The translations under genes and the position numbers were made by a program. From Allolucifera butyrica (lineage in GTDB: Bacteria > Bacillota > Negativicutes > Sporomusales > UPPP01), in contig NZ_UPPP01000061.1 in assembly GCF_900476375.1 (NCBI RefSeq), forward strand, positions 79,667 to 143,666: a DNA stretch of 64,000 bases, read 5' to 3'. Positions 36,986 through 46,636 of this stretch are shown here, one piece after another. The notes under the pieces are model-generated. The model was given only the letters and a program-made list of their open reading frames with translations, had not been told where the DNA came from and searched no databases. Positions within the stretch are counted from its first letter, which is position 1, and every line of letters begins with the position of its first letter.

Positions 36986-38296
36986 CTATTGATTCGATTC
37001 TACCAAGCGAACGACAATTTTATTGCCTGTAACATTCACCACCTTTATCCGGGAGCCTGGTTCAATATATTTTCCTTCCGATACGGCATCAAAATAAAAT
37101 CCTTCAATATCTACTGTTCCGGCCGGTCTTAAAAGAGTTACAGCGACTCCCGTTTTTCCGAGATAGGCTTCATAGTTTTGTCCGCTGACAAAACCGGCGC
37201 CGGTTGTTTCCGAATCTTTCAGTACCAGACTCTTCCACAACCGGCTGGAAGGCAGTTTTTTTAACAAAAGTAAAAAAGCGATCAGAGCGATTACAAAACC
37301 GGCAAGCAAAATTGCCAGGGCCGCTTGATTGCCGCCGAGAATAAGAAATATACTTACCAGTATGCAACCCGCCCCGGCTACCCCGAAAAAGCCAAATCCT
37401 GGAACAAAAAGTTCGACTGAAATAAGCAAAAATCCCCCTAAAAATAATAGGATTTCCAGCCAGCCCCCAACACCGGTCATCCATTGGCTGGCAAAAAGAA
37501 TCAACATTGCAACTAAACCGGCCATTGCGGCAACACCGGTGCCTGCCGTTTTGACTTCGGCGAAAAAAGTAAAGAAGATAACCGCTAAAAGAATCGTCTT
37601 AATAACCGGATTGGAAAACCAGCCTGCCATTTTGTCGGCCAACTCTTCCCGGTATTCAACTTGTTCCGTCTTATCCAATCCATAATGGGAAAGCACCGTA
37701 TTCCTGTCACTGGCTACCAGATCAGCGTAACTTAATTGAACGGCCTGATAATCCGTTAAGGCCAGAATTTCTCCCGGCTTGGCATAGCCGGGAAAACCAA
37801 GCGACTTATCGACCATTGCCTCGGCTACCAGGGGATTACGTCCCGTTTTGTTCGCCGTTGCCGCAAATTCTGCTTTTAATGCCGCAACTGTTTTTTCCGT
37901 TGCCGGGATCGGTTCCGCGGCGCCAATACTGCCGCCGGGAGCTATGGCAATATGTTTGTGCGCCAAGGCAATGAGGGCGCCGGCCGACCAGGCCCGGTTT
38001 TTTATATAGCATATGGTATCCAAGGAACTATCGCTGATCATATCACGAATTTTAACGGCAGAATCCACTAAACCGCCAAACGTGTCAATTTCCACCAGTA
38101 CAGTGCCGGCACCTTTTTCTTTAGCCCCGCTTAAAGCCCTGTTAACCAAGGCAACCTGACCTTGGTCAATTTCACCGTTTATGTGAATGACAATGACCGG
38201 TCCCTTGGCCGCCGCATAGGACAAAGGCATTTGTCCTAATGAAAGGACCACTAGAGTAACTAACAGGGTAGCTACTTTTCGAATCATTATCACCAT
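36986..38296 (-). CDS. NfeD family protein with ClpP-class serine protease domain
   Basis: This is a long-form NfeD of 436 residues. It has a signal peptide (ending SYAAA) and a ClpP-like protease domain (VEIDTFGGLVDSAVKIRDM, then the Ser-containing NRAWSAGALIALAH and GSIGAAEPI, with the catalytic Lys expected further on). Four to five membrane helices (about 235-360) and a C-terminal OB-fold (YLGKTGVAVTLLRPAGTVDI) follow. Members work with flotillin/stomatin proteins. An ATG three codons inside (38287) is an alternative start; a G-rich ribosome site precedes both. Confidence 0.93.
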   Translation of the reverse strand: MVIMIRKVATLLVTLVVLSLGQMPLSYAAAKGPVIVIHINGEIDQGQVALVNRALSGAKEKGAGTVLVEIDTFGGLVDSAVKIRDMISDSSLDTICYIKNRAWSAGALIALAHKHIAIAPGGSIGAAEPIPATEKTVAALKAEFAATANKTGRNPLVAEAMVDKSLGFPGYAKPGEILALTDYQAVQLSYADLVASDRNTVLSHYGLDKTEQVEYREELADKMAGWFSNPVIKTILLAVIFFTFFAEVKTAGTGVAAMAGLVAMLILFASQWMTGVGGWLEILLFLGGFLLISVELFVPGFGFFGVAGAGCILVSIFLILGGNQAALAILLAGFVIALIAFLLLLKKLPSSRLWKSLVLKDSETTGAGFVSGQNYEAYLGKTGVAVTLLRPAGTVDIEGFYFDAVSEGKYIEPGSRIKVVNVTGNKIVVRLVESNQ

Positions 38297-38333
38297 TCCC
38301 CCTCCCCCTCCGTATCTTCAACCATAAATTACT

Positions 38334-38552
38334 TTATTCGCTGTAAATCATAACCATTCCTGTTTCTATTGGGAGAATTCCTTTTCTCGCTGCAGTCCGG
38401 GTTAGCGCCTGGATAAATCCAGTGTGTTGACTTGTCGATATATGTATGTTATTGTCTGAATAGAGTTCTAGGAAAGCTATGTTTGTAATCATCAACCTAC
38501 TATCTCGCTCATTGTCAATAAGCTGCTTTTGCTGCAAAGTTGAGGCAATCAT
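38334..38552 (-). CDS. Hypothetical small ORF, doubtful
   Basis: A 72-codon frame lies in the nfeD-yqeY gap, and I do not recognize the product. No ribosome site precedes the ATG. A TATAAT ends 13 bases before the ATG, so a transcript starting there would be nearly leaderless. It may be a relic or chance. Confidence 0.25.
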   Translation of the reverse strand: MIASTLQQKQLIDNERDSRLMITNIAFLELYSDNNIHISTSQHTGFIQALTRTAARKGILPIETGMVMIYSE

Positions 38553-38662
38553 TCTAGTTTTTATTATAGCAGGCGGAATTTATTCACAACCAATTGTTTT
38601 TTTTTGCTTATCTTTCTATCTTTATACGTAGTAAGTACTTTTCTTTTACTTTCCTAGAATAC

Positions 38663-38693
38663 AAAAAAGCAGGCAGGGAATCTGCCTGCTTTT
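38663..38693. terminator. Bidirectional terminator
   Basis: AAAAGCAGGCAG and CTGCCTGCTTTT pair around GGAAT, with A-run on one side and T-run on the other, between yqeY and the doubtful small ORF. Confidence 0.8.
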
Positions 38694-38720
38694 ATATTTC
38701 GTTTACAATTCACCAAACTT

Positions 38721-38736
38721 ATCTTTCTCAGGAGAA
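38721..38736. repeat. Partial copy of the dispersed intergenic repeat centre
   Basis: ATCTTTCTCAGGAGAA is identical to 4818-4833. Here it is followed by AGTA so that CTTTCTC-AG-GAGAAAG forms its own palindrome. Confidence 0.45.
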
Positions 38737-38740
38737 AGTA

Positions 38741-38767
38741 AAATCCGATACAACCGTATCGGATTTT
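38741..38767 (-). terminator. Terminator of rpsU-yqeY
   Basis: AAATCCGATAC and GTATCGGATTT pair around a 4-base loop, then TACTTTC on the minus strand, right after the yqeY stop. Confidence 0.75.
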
Positions 38768-38773
38768 GTCGTT

Positions 38774-39226
38774 CTATTTATTTAACATTTCGCGCACAAT
38801 AGCATTTACTAATTTACCATCGGCGCGTCCCCTGACTTTTGGCATTAATACAGCCATTACTTTACCCATATCCTTTGGTCCGGCGGCGTTTGTCTGACTG
38901 ACTGCTTCCGCCACTAAACTGCGAACCTCCGGTTCATCCATTTGTTGAGGAAGGTATTGCATCAGAATGACAATTTCCTGTTCCAGATTATCAACCAAGT
39001 CCGGCCGATTTCCTTTTTTGAACTCTTCCATTGCATCCCGGCGCATTTTAACTTCTTTGGCTAAAACTTCTACTACTTCCTCTTCCGTTAAATCTCTTTT
39101 CCGGTCAATTTCCAGATTTTTAATACTGGCCCGAACCATGCGGATGACAGAAAGACGAAACTTGCCCGCCTCTTTGTCCCTCATAGCCTGTTTCATATCC
39201 TCAGTCAATTTGTCTTTCAGCGACAT
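38774..39226 (-). CDS. yqeY: GatB/YqeY domain protein
   Basis: This 150-residue cytosolic helical protein has the family blocks LKDKLTEDMKQAMRDKE, LSVIRMVRASIKNLEI, LMQYLPQQMDEPEVRSLV and PKDMGKVMAVLMPKVRGRAD. It resembles the tRNA-binding tail of GatB, but its role is undefined. GGAGG lies nine bases before the ATG. It follows rpsU by 18 bases, the conserved rpsU-yqeY pair. Confidence 0.95.
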   Translation of the reverse strand: MSLKDKLTEDMKQAMRDKEAGKFRLSVIRMVRASIKNLEIDRKRDLTEEEVVEVLAKEVKMRRDAMEEFKKGNRPDLVDNLEQEIVILMQYLPQQMDEPEVRSLVAEAVSQTNAAGPKDMGKVMAVLMPKVRGRADGKLVNAIVREMLNK

Positions 39227-39244
39227 GTATGAATACCTCCGAAA

Positions 39245-39421
39245 CTAATTGAACTTCCGTTTACGGGCTGCTTCGGATTTTTTCTTACGTCTTACACTTG
39301 GTTTATCATAATGTTCACGTTTTCTGACTTCGGAAAGGACGCCGGCCTTTTGGCAAGAACGTTTGAACCTGCGAAGCGCACTATCCAATGTTTCATTTTT
39401 ACCAACTTTGATTTCTGCCAC
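39245..39421 (-). CDS. rpsU: 30S ribosomal protein S21
   Basis: A 58-residue product starts at [23 protein letters not shown], then [20 protein letters not shown] and the basic tail [15 protein letters not shown]. This is a complete S21, which sits near the mRNA 3' end-binding region of the 30S platform. GGAGGGAGG precedes the GTG. A strong promoter lies about 60 bases upstream with a palindrome at the start site. Confidence 0.96.
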   Translation of the reverse strand: MAEIKVGKNETLDSALRRFKRSCQKAGVLSEVRKREHYDKPSVRRKKKSEAARKRKFN

Positions 39422-39458
39422 CTGATCTCCCTCCCTCCACTTGGACCGTTACGGGGAA

Positions 39459-39474
39459 GTGTATTAATATACAC
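39459..39474. promoter_or_regulatory. Palindrome at the rpsU transcription start
   Basis: GTGTAT and ATACAC flank TAAT, covering roughly +1 to +16 of the predicted rpsU transcript. It may be an operator or a 5' hairpin. Confidence 0.45.
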
Positions 39475-39480
39475 CTATCT

Positions 39481-39510
39481 ATTATACACGAGAAAAGTAA
39501 ATATTGTCAA
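39481..39510 (-). promoter_or_regulatory. SigA promoter of rpsU-yqeY
   Basis: TTGACA (39505-39510), 18-base spacer, TATAAT (39481-39486). Confidence 0.88.
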
Positions 39511-39512
39511 TA

Positions 39513-39860
39513 TTAGCCGGGTGGCCAGTTCATAGGCCGACCGCCTAATATATGCCAATGAAGATGCGGAACAGTTTGTCCTCCATGTTCTTTCGTGTTC
39601 ACTACGACCCGGAATCCGTCTTTTTCCAATCCCATTAACGAAACAATCCGTGGGAGAGTAGCCATGACATGACCAAGGAGTGTATGATCAGCCGCTGTTG
39701 TTTCCAGAAGGTTGGCAATATGCTTTTTTGTTATTACGAGAATATGTACCGGGGCAACGGGACTAATGTCGGGAAATGCCATTATATAGTCGTCTTGATA
39801 TATCACCTCTGCCGGGATTTCTCCCGCGGCAATTTTACAAAAAATACAATCGGCAGGCAT
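39513..39860 (-). CDS. HIT family nucleotide hydrolase
   Basis: This 115-residue protein carries the histidine triad HLHWH near the C-terminus, and CIFCKIAAGEIPAEVIYQDD with AFPDISPVAPVHILVI at the N-terminus, as in the HinT branch. HIT proteins hydrolyse AMP-lysine or similar adenylates. GGAGG is placed well before the ATG. It follows mtaB and precedes the rpsU promoter. Confidence 0.94.
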   Translation of the reverse strand: MPADCIFCKIAAGEIPAEVIYQDDYIMAFPDISPVAPVHILVITKKHIANLLETTAADHTLLGHVMATLPRIVSLMGLEKDGFRVVVNTKEHGGQTVPHLHWHILGGRPMNWPPG

Positions 39861-39952
39861 AAAACACCTCCTCTCATGAGGTAGTAATGTACACTCTCCA
39901 AGAAAACTATTCTGTTTTTTCTTGGAATATCCTGCAGCTAACACTTGTTCTT

Positions 39953-41251
39953 CTAAGAAATATTTCCCCATAATCCATCCTGGTATGGTTTCTCCAATTG
40001 AACATTTCGGATCATTCCTGGCTGAACCGTATTGTGATTGGCTGCATAAACCCGCAAATAATTACGGGTTAAACCGTCAATCACCCCATTGACCTGGGTT
40101 TCAAATAAAACTTCCATAGTACGGCCGATAAAAGGCTGGGTAAACTCAGCCTTTTTTTTCCGGGCTAAATCCTGCATTTGCCGGCCCCGCTTCTTTTTTA
40201 CTTCTTCCGGCACTTGCAGGGGATATTCAGCTGCCGGCGTGCCGGTCCGCCGTGAATAAGGGAAAATATGCATCCGGGAAAAATTCATATTGTCAATAAA
40301 AGCCAGGGCGTTGTTAAACATTTCGTCCGTTTCACCGGGGAAGCCCACAATAATATCGGTGGAAACAGCCAGATCCGGCACCCGCTCTTGTAGTCCCGCG
40401 ACCAGCCGGCGGTACTCTTCGGTAGAGTAATGCCGGTTCATCGCTTTCAAAATCCGATTGTCTCCCGCTTGCAACGGTAAATGTAAATGCGGACACAGAC
40501 GAGGATCCTGCTGCATAATATCGATAATTTCAGCAGGAACTTCCACCGATTCAAGCGAGCCGAGACGCAGTCTGGCCAAACCGTCAACACGCAAAACCGC
40601 CTTGACCGCTTCCGCCAAAGTAAGTTGGCCGTCAAGATCCCGTCCATAGGCACCTAGATGAATGCCGGTCAAAACAATCTCCTGAAAACCGGCTTCCGCC
40701 AACTTTTCCGCTTCCCGGATAATACTTGCCAAGGGCCGGGACCTAAGCGGTCCACGGGCGTAAGGAATAATACAATAGGTACAGAAATTGGTGCAGCCAT
40801 CTTGGATTTTTAGAAACGCTCTTGTCTTTCCCGGAGTGTCGAACAGGGGAATGTCCTCGAATGTATCGGCCTGCATAATGTCTTGTACCGCATTAATGCG
40901 ATGACTGGAACGGCGGGCCTCTTCGACCAGCTGAACGATCTTTTGACGTTCCCGGGTACCGATAATAACGTCTACATCGGGAATTGCCGCAATTTGTTCG
41001 GCAGAGATTTGAGCGTAACAGCCGGTAACGGCGATTACGGCGGCCGGATTGCTGCGTACGGCCCGGCGTATAGCCTGGCGGGACTTTCGTTCACCCAAAT
41101 GAGTTACGGAACAGGTGTTGATTACATATACATCGGCGCACTCAGTAAAGTCTGCCGTCTGATAGCCGTACTGTTTAAATAACCCTTCCATAATTTCCGT
41201 TTCATATTGATTTACTTTACAACCTAATGTCAAAAACGCGACTTTCGGCAT
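39953..41251 (-). CDS. mtaB: tRNA t6A37 methylthiotransferase
   Basis: MtaB is a radical-SAM enzyme that turns t6A37 into ms2t6A37. The 432-residue protein has the MTTase N-terminal Cys set (FLTLGCKVNQYE, VINTCSVT, VTGCYAQ) and the radical-SAM cluster CTNFCTYCIIPYARG. A C-terminal TRAM segment (RTMEVLFETQVNGVIDGLTR) follows. It lies two bases after rsmE in the dnaK-operon extension. Confidence 0.96.
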   Translation of the reverse strand: MPKVAFLTLGCKVNQYETEIMEGLFKQYGYQTADFTECADVYVINTCSVTHLGERKSRQAIRRAVRSNPAAVIAVTGCYAQISAEQIAAIPDVDVIIGTRERQKIVQLVEEARRSSHRINAVQDIMQADTFEDIPLFDTPGKTRAFLKIQDGCTNFCTYCIIPYARGPLRSRPLASIIREAEKLAEAGFQEIVLTGIHLGAYGRDLDGQLTLAEAVKAVLRVDGLARLRLGSLESVEVPAEIIDIMQQDPRLCPHLHLPLQAGDNRILKAMNRHYSTEEYRRLVAGLQERVPDLAVSTDIIVGFPGETDEMFNNALAFIDNMNFSRMHIFPYSRRTGTPAAEYPLQVPEEVKKKRGRQMQDLARKKKAEFTQPFIGRTMEVLFETQVNGVIDGLTRNYLRVYAANHNTVQPGMIRNVQLEKPYQDGLWGNIS

Positions 41252-41253
41252 TC

Positions 41254-41988
41254 TTAGCCTCCCAAATCTCCATACTCATACATAATAACGGATAAAGCAG
41301 CCAAAGACGCCGTTTCCGTGCGTAAAATACGCGGTCCCATTGTTACGATCCGGGCACCGGCGTTAGCAGCATCGGACACTTCACGGGAGCTAAAGCCGCC
41401 TTCCGGGCCAACCAGTAAAAGGAAGGAACGGGTTCCGGCGGTCTGTAATGCCGATTTAATTCCTTGCGGCGTCCGCCCCTCATACAGCATATAAATTTCC
41501 GTTTTCCGTTCAAACTCGGTTAGAACAGCACTCATAGACCGGATTGGCCCAATCGCCGGAACGCCGGAACGACGGCTCTGCTGGGCGGCCTCGGTTGCAA
41601 TTTTCTGCCAGCGGCAGCAACGGTCCGCCATTTTTTTTTCATCATACCGGACTACGCAATGTTCCGTCAGCATGGGAATTACGGCATGAACGCCAAGTTC
41701 CACTGCCTTTTGAATAATGTACTCCATTTTATCATGTTTAGTAAGGCCTTGCGCTAACACGACCTGTAGCGGCGGCTCCTGCATTTCCGCTACAATATTG
41801 CGTAATGAAAGAACGATGGAATCGCGGTCAATACGGCTGATAACGGCCTGTCCCGTTTGGCCGTCAATCCCGACTACCAGAATCGGATCCCCTTGGCGCA
41901 TGCGCAGAACATTACTGATATAATGCACGTTTTCATCTTGTAAAACCATTTCACTTTTTAACGGCTGCTTAAGAAAAAAACGGCGCAA
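41254..41988 (-). CDS. rsmE: 16S rRNA m3U1498 methyltransferase
   Basis: RsmE is a SPOUT-class methyltransferase acting on U1498 of 16S rRNA. The product is 244 residues. Blocks are RRFFLKQ at the N-terminus, DENVHYISNVLRMRQGD (PUA-like), LAQGLTKHDKMEYIIQKAVE, LLLVGPEGGFS and MGPRILRTETASLAALS (knot). A TTG start has GGAGG eight bases before it. It is coupled to prmA, whose stop overlaps the ribosome site. Confidence 0.95.
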   Translation of the reverse strand: MRRFFLKQPLKSEMVLQDENVHYISNVLRMRQGDPILVVGIDGQTGQAVISRIDRDSIVLSLRNIVAEMQEPPLQVVLAQGLTKHDKMEYIIQKAVELGVHAVIPMLTEHCVVRYDEKKMADRCCRWQKIATEAAQQSRRSGVPAIGPIRSMSAVLTEFERKTEIYMLYEGRTPQGIKSALQTAGTRSFLLLVGPEGGFSSREVSDAANAGARIVTMGPRILRTETASLAALSVIMYEYGDLGG

Positions 41989-41989
41989 A

Positions 41990-42928
41990 TCAGACGCCTC
42001 CCTGTCGTGCCACAATCGCCGCCCAGCCACCTTGTTCCATTACTTTTTCAATATCCAAGTGAAGCGTAAGCATAGCTGCTGTTACATCACTTACCCGCTC
42101 GGCAATAATGCCGCTGGCTATGAAAATGCCGCCGGGTTTTAAACGCAGCGGAACCTCGTTGAGCATTTTTATAATGATATCCGCAATAATATTGGCAACA
42201 ATTAGATCCGCCTTACCGTCAACTTTGCTCAATAAGTCGCCTTGCGCTACCGTAACTACGTCTTGCGCCGCATTCTTCAGTATGTTTTCATTAGCCACGG
42301 TTACAGCCAGTGCATCGAAATCGACAGCATATACTTCGTTTGCTCCCAGTTTGGCTGCCGCAATCGCTAATATCCCCGAGCCGGTCCCTACATCAAAAAC
42401 AACATCACCCGGCTTGACATATTCTTCCAAAGAACGAATACACAATTGGGTAGTATGATGTGTTCCTGTGCCAAATGCCATTCCCGGGTCTAACTCAATT
42501 ACAATTTCTTTCTCTCCCGGTTGATAGTCTTCCCAGGATGGCTTGATTACGATCCGGTCTCCCACCAGGGCAGGATGAAAATAATCTTTCCACGCTGTAG
42601 CCCAATCCTCTTCCTTGACTTCACGCCAGTTAATATCGCCGCGGCCCTTGTCCAGGTTATGACTGGCCAATTCATCTACCCTCTGTTCAAACCGCTTTAG
42701 TTTGTCATCCAGTAAATCGTCAACCGGTAAATAGGCCTTGACTGTAACAACGTCCGTATCCGACTCATCCGGCAAATCACAATATTCCCAGGTGCCCGAC
42801 CGCTTATAAGAGTTTATTAGTTCAGGGTCTTCAATCACTACCCCGCTTGCGCCTAAATCATGAAAAATATTGGCCACCGCTTCGGTGGCCTCATGGCTTG
42901 TTTGAATAGTAATTTCAGCCCACTTCAC
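41990..42928 (-). CDS. prmA: Ribosomal protein L11 methyltransferase
   Basis: PrmA trimethylates L11 with SAM. The 312-residue protein has the substrate-recognition N-terminal domain, IELDPGMAFGTGTHHTTQLC, motif I VVFDVGTGSGILAIAAAKLG and LIVANIIADIIIKML. The GTG start (MKWAEITIQTSHEA) fits the family and has GGAG ten bases before it. It follows dnaJ, as in Bacillus. Confidence 0.96.
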   Translation of the reverse strand: MKWAEITIQTSHEATEAVANIFHDLGASGVVIEDPELINSYKRSGTWEYCDLPDESDTDVVTVKAYLPVDDLLDDKLKRFEQRVDELASHNLDKGRGDINWREVKEEDWATAWKDYFHPALVGDRIVIKPSWEDYQPGEKEIVIELDPGMAFGTGTHHTTQLCIRSLEEYVKPGDVVFDVGTGSGILAIAAAKLGANEVYAVDFDALAVTVANENILKNAAQDVVTVAQGDLLSKVDGKADLIVANIIADIIIKMLNEVPLRLKPGGIFIASGIIAERVSDVTAAMLTLHLDIEKVMEQGGWAAIVARQGGV

Positions 42929-42977
42929 GCCCAAATCGCTCCTTCATTTTTATCTGCGGAGATCGGAATTTTCCATT

Positions 42978-44126
42978 CTAAACTCCAAATACATCCTTCA
43001 CTTTTTTAAAGAAATTTTTTTGTTCCGGATTAATGTTTTCACCGCCCGACTGAGCAAATTCCGCCAGAAGTTCTCTTTGTCGCTGATTTAATTTTTGCGG
43101 CGTGACAACTTTGACCTTAACATGCTGGTCGCCGCGTCGCCCGGAACTCCGCAGAAAAGGAATTCCCTTCTCTTTTAAGCGAAAAACGGAACCCGACTGA
43201 GTTCCCTCAGGCACCCGGAATTTGACTTTGCCATCCAGAGTAGGCACCTCAATTTCATCGCCCAGAGCGGCTTGAACAAAACTAATGGGAACTTCGCAAA
43301 TAACGTCATTGCCTTCCCGTGTAAACAGTTTATGGGCTTTTATAAAGATATAAACATATAAGTCACCCGGCGGACCGCCCCGCAACCCTGCTTCTCCCTC
43401 GTGAGCAACCCGCAGACGGGAACCATTATCGACACCGGCGGGAATTTTAACTTTGATTGTACGTTTTACCCTGATTTTACCACGTCCGTTACATTCTTTA
43501 CAGGGTGTATGAATAATTTTGCCTTCACCATTGCAGCGGTCACAAGTTGTTACATTGACCATCCGGCCAAAAGGAGTATTTTGGGTAACCTGTATTTGTC
43601 CGCTGCCGTGGCATTTGGGACAGGTTTCCGGATGCGTTCCCGGCGCCGCCCCTGCCCCGTGACAATGACCACACTCTTCGGTCCGTGGTATTTGAATTTC
43701 CGTTTCCACGCCAAAAGCCGCCTGCTCAAACGCTATCTCCATATCGTAGCGCAAATCGGCGCCCTTTTCCGGACCGGAATTTCGCCGGCCAAATCCGGTT
43801 TGACCGCCGAAAAACATATCGAAAATATCAGAAAATCCGCCGCCGCCACCGAAACCGCTAAAACCGCCGAAGCCTCCCGCGCTTCCTCCCTGACCGCCTT
43901 CAAACGCAGCATGACCAAATTGATCATACTGCGTCCGGCGCTCAGAATTGGATAATACTTCGTAGGCTTCGTTAATTTCCTTGAATTTTTCCTCTGCCTC
44001 TTTGGGATTCTCACGGTTGACGTCAGGATGGTACTTGCGGGCTAATTTGCGATACGCCTTCTTTAGTTCGTCGTCAGAAGCCGTTTTCGGTACGCCCAGA
44101 ACTTCATAATAGTCTTGTTTACTCAC
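42978..44126 (-). CDS. dnaJ: Chaperone DnaJ
   Basis: This is the Hsp40 co-chaperone of DnaK, 382 residues. It has the J-domain with HPD ([12 protein letters not shown]), a Gly/Phe-rich linker (about 75-115), and four CxxCxGxG zinc repeats ([32 protein letters not shown]). Two beta domains follow. It starts at GTG. It sits 35 bases after dnaK. Confidence 0.98.
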   Translation of the reverse strand: MSKQDYYEVLGVPKTASDDELKKAYRKLARKYHPDVNRENPKEAEEKFKEINEAYEVLSNSERRTQYDQFGHAAFEGGQGGSAGGFGGFSGFGGGGGFSDIFDMFFGGQTGFGRRNSGPEKGADLRYDMEIAFEQAAFGVETEIQIPRTEECGHCHGAGAAPGTHPETCPKCHGSGQIQVTQNTPFGRMVNVTTCDRCNGEGKIIHTPCKECNGRGKIRVKRTIKVKIPAGVDNGSRLRVAHEGEAGLRGGPPGDLYVYIFIKAHKLFTREGNDVICEVPISFVQAALGDEIEVPTLDGKVKFRVPEGTQSGSVFRLKEKGIPFLRSSGRRGDQHVKVKVVTPQKLNQRQRELLAEFAQSGGENINPEQKNFFKKVKDVFGV

Positions 44127-44161
44127 TTCACACCATCCTAAACCAATATTTTACAAATTAT

Positions 44162-46009
44162 TTATTTTTTGTCATCGTCCACTACCTTATACTCCGCATC
44201 CACTACTTTTTCGTCTTGCGGCGCCTGCTGTTGCGCTTCGCCGGGATTAAAGCCGGCCCCGGCGGCATCCTGCCCGCCGGCTTGATTGTATACCGCCGCC
44301 GTTAATTCATACAATGGCTTGGTTAATTCTTCCGTAGCCGCTTTTATTTTTTCGGTATCCGTTCCCTTCAGAGCCTCTTTCAACTTGTCAATCCCTTGCT
44401 GCACCTTCTCTGTCAGGGCTTTATCCGCTTTTTCCCCCATCTCCTTAAGGGTCTTTTCCGCATTATAGACAAGAGAATCGGCATTATTTCTGACTTCTAC
44501 CTCTTCTTTGCGCTTTTTGTCTTCTGTTGCATGGGCTTCCGCTTCTTTAACCAGACGGTCAATATCATCTTTGTTCATGCCACCGGAAGAGGTAATAGTA
44601 ATTTTTTGCTCTTTACCCGTACCAAGATCCTTGGCCGAGACATGTACAATTCCGTTGGCATCAATATCAAAGGTTACCTCGATTCTGGGGACACCGCGGG
44701 GAGCCGGCGGAATACCTGATAATTCAAACCGGCCCAGTGTTTTGTTGTAAGTGGCCATTTCCCGTTCACCCTGAAGTACATGAATATCCACCGAAGGCTG
44801 ATTGTCGGCGGCAGTAGAGAAAACCTGACTTTTGGCAGTCGGGATGGTCGTATTGCGCTCGATAATTTTGGTAAATACGCCGCCCAGCGTTTCAATGCCT
44901 AAGGATAACGGTGTTACATCCAACAACAGAACATCTTTTACTTCGCCAACTAATACACCGGCTTGAATGGCCGCCCCTACAGCCACACATTCATCCGGAT
45001 TGACGCCTTTAAACGGTTCTTTACCCAAAAATTTCTTAATGGCCTCTTGTACGGCCGGAATGCGGGTAGAACCGCCGACCAGAATGACTTTATGGATATC
45101 ATTGGGGCTTAATCCGGCATCAGACAAGGCCTGGCGGGCCGGTCCCATGGTCGCTTCCACAAGGTCGGCCGTCAATTCCTCGAATTTTGCCCGTGACAGA
45201 TTCAAATCCAAATGCTTCGGACCACTGGCATCAGCGGTAATAAACGGCAAGTTAATATTGGTAGTAAGTACCCCGGACAGTTCGATTTTTGCTTTTTCCG
45301 CCGCTTCTTTCAGGCGCTGCATTGCCATACGGTCGGCCGACAAATCAATGCCGCTTTCCCGTTTAAACTCATTGATTAACCATTGGGCAACCCGCTCGTC
45401 AAAATCATCGCCGCCTAAACGGTTATTACCGTTTGTCGCTTTTACTTCAAAAACGCCGTCACCCAGTTCCAGAATGGAAACGTCAAACGTACCGCCACCC
45501 AGGTCAAATACAAGGATCGTATGGTCTTCTCCCTTATCCAGACCATACGCTAAAGAAGCCGCCGTAGGCTCGTTAATAATCCGGAGAACCTCCAGACCGG
45601 CGATCGTCCCGGCGTCTTTTGTTGCCTGACGCTGGCTGTCCGTAAAATAGGCCGGCACGGTAATGACTGCCTGGGTAACTTTCGTTCCCAAATAACTTTC
45701 TGCATCCTGTTTCAGCTTTTGCAGGATCATCGCCGATATTTCCTGGGGTGAATATTGTTTATCATCAATACGCACTTTATAATCGGAACCCATATGTCTT
45801 TTGATCGAGCTAATCGTCCGGTCCGGATTGGAAACAGCCTGACGCTTGGCTAACTGCCCGACCAGACGCTCACCCGTCTTTGAGAAACCGACTACCGAAG
45901 GAGTTAAACGGCTGCCCTCCGCATTGGCGATAACAACCGGTTCGCCCCCTTCCATTACCGCTACGACTGAATTCGTAGTACCAAGATCTATACCAATTAC
46001 TTTTGCCAT
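44162..46009 (-). CDS. dnaK: Chaperone DnaK (Hsp70)
   Basis: The 615-residue Hsp70 has the ATPase domain ([57 protein letters not shown]), linker [18 protein letters not shown] and a C-terminal lid ending in [14 protein letters not shown]. The ATG at 46009 is ten bases after AGGAGG; an ATG three codons earlier is too close. It is the fourth gene of the CIRCE-controlled operon. Confidence 0.98.
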   Translation of the reverse strand: MAKVIGIDLGTTNSVVAVMEGGEPVVIANAEGSRLTPSVVGFSKTGERLVGQLAKRQAVSNPDRTISSIKRHMGSDYKVRIDDKQYSPQEISAMILQKLKQDAESYLGTKVTQAVITVPAYFTDSQRQATKDAGTIAGLEVLRIINEPTAASLAYGLDKGEDHTILVFDLGGGTFDVSILELGDGVFEVKATNGNNRLGGDDFDERVAQWLINEFKRESGIDLSADRMAMQRLKEAAEKAKIELSGVLTTNINLPFITADASGPKHLDLNLSRAKFEELTADLVEATMGPARQALSDAGLSPNDIHKVILVGGSTRIPAVQEAIKKFLGKEPFKGVNPDECVAVGAAIQAGVLVGEVKDVLLLDVTPLSLGIETLGGVFTKIIERNTTIPTAKSQVFSTAADNQPSVDIHVLQGEREMATYNKTLGRFELSGIPPAPRGVPRIEVTFDIDANGIVHVSAKDLGTGKEQKITITSSGGMNKDDIDRLVKEAEAHATEDKKRKEEVEVRNNADSLVYNAEKTLKEMGEKADKALTEKVQQGIDKLKEALKGTDTEKIKAATEELTKPLYELTAAVYNQAGGQDAAGAGFNPGEAQQQAPQDEKVVDAEYKVVDDDKK

Positions 46010-46045
46010 CGATCTCATTCCTCCTTGAATATTTATGAGCTATTA

Positions 46046-46606
46046 TTAACTGTTGCAGACCACTTTCACCATGCTGGCCCTTATAACTTTTCCTTTAAAA
46101 CAATACCCTTTTTGCAATTCTTCCACAATCAAACCGTCAGGCTGCGCAGCATTTTCTACGCGCATAACCGCCTCATGCATTTGCGGGTTAAATTGTTCTC
46201 CCGTGGCCTGAATGGTTTTGACGTCCATTTTTTCCAGCGCGGCAATCAGTTGTCGATAAATCATTTCCACACCGGTCCGCAGGGTACTTGTTTCCTGATT
46301 TTCACTGCCCAGGGCCCGCTCAAAATTGTCCAAAACCGGCAGCAATTCGCAAATTACTCCCTGCGCTATAATTCCTGACAATTCTTCTTTCTCCATCCTG
46401 GTTCGACGCCGGAAATTGTCGAAATCGGCTTGCAGCCGCAGGACCCGCTCATTACACTGCGCCAGCAACTGCTCTTTTTCCGCCAGCATGGCCGCCATTT
46501 TTTCAGAGTCCCCTTCGGAACAAACTTCCGTATTCTTCGGGGCAGAGCTGTTGTCCTCCGCCTCACAAGCGCTGTTATGTACCGCTTCTTTCGTTTTCTC
46601 TATCAT
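46046..46606 (-). CDS. grpE: Nucleotide exchange factor GrpE
   Basis: GrpE releases ADP from DnaK. The product is about 186 residues, with a long N-terminal coiled coil (MLAEKEQLLAQCNERVLRLQ, ADFDNFRRRTRMEKEE) and the C-terminal beta domain (EQFNPQMHEAVMRVE, GYCFKGKVIRASMVKV). The start is uncertain between 46606 and ATG 46615; the former has better spacing from AAGGGG. Confidence 0.96.
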   Translation of the reverse strand: MIEKTKEAVHNSACEAEDNSSAPKNTEVCSEGDSEKMAAMLAEKEQLLAQCNERVLRLQADFDNFRRRTRMEKEELSGIIAQGVICELLPVLDNFERALGSENQETSTLRTGVEMIYRQLIAALEKMDVKTIQATGEQFNPQMHEAVMRVENAAQPDGLIVEELQKGYCFKGKVIRASMVKVVCNS

Positions 46607-46636
46607 TTTATTCATCACCCCTTGCTCTCATTAAAT

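Noticed and set aside
39292..39474. 60-codon minus frame overlapping rpsU
   Set aside because: It is out of frame with S21, whose GTG-started frame is clearly the real gene.
44967..45629. 220-codon plus-strand frame opposite dnaK
   Set aside because: It is a shadow of the strongly conserved dnaK sequence; no ribosome site or recognizable product.
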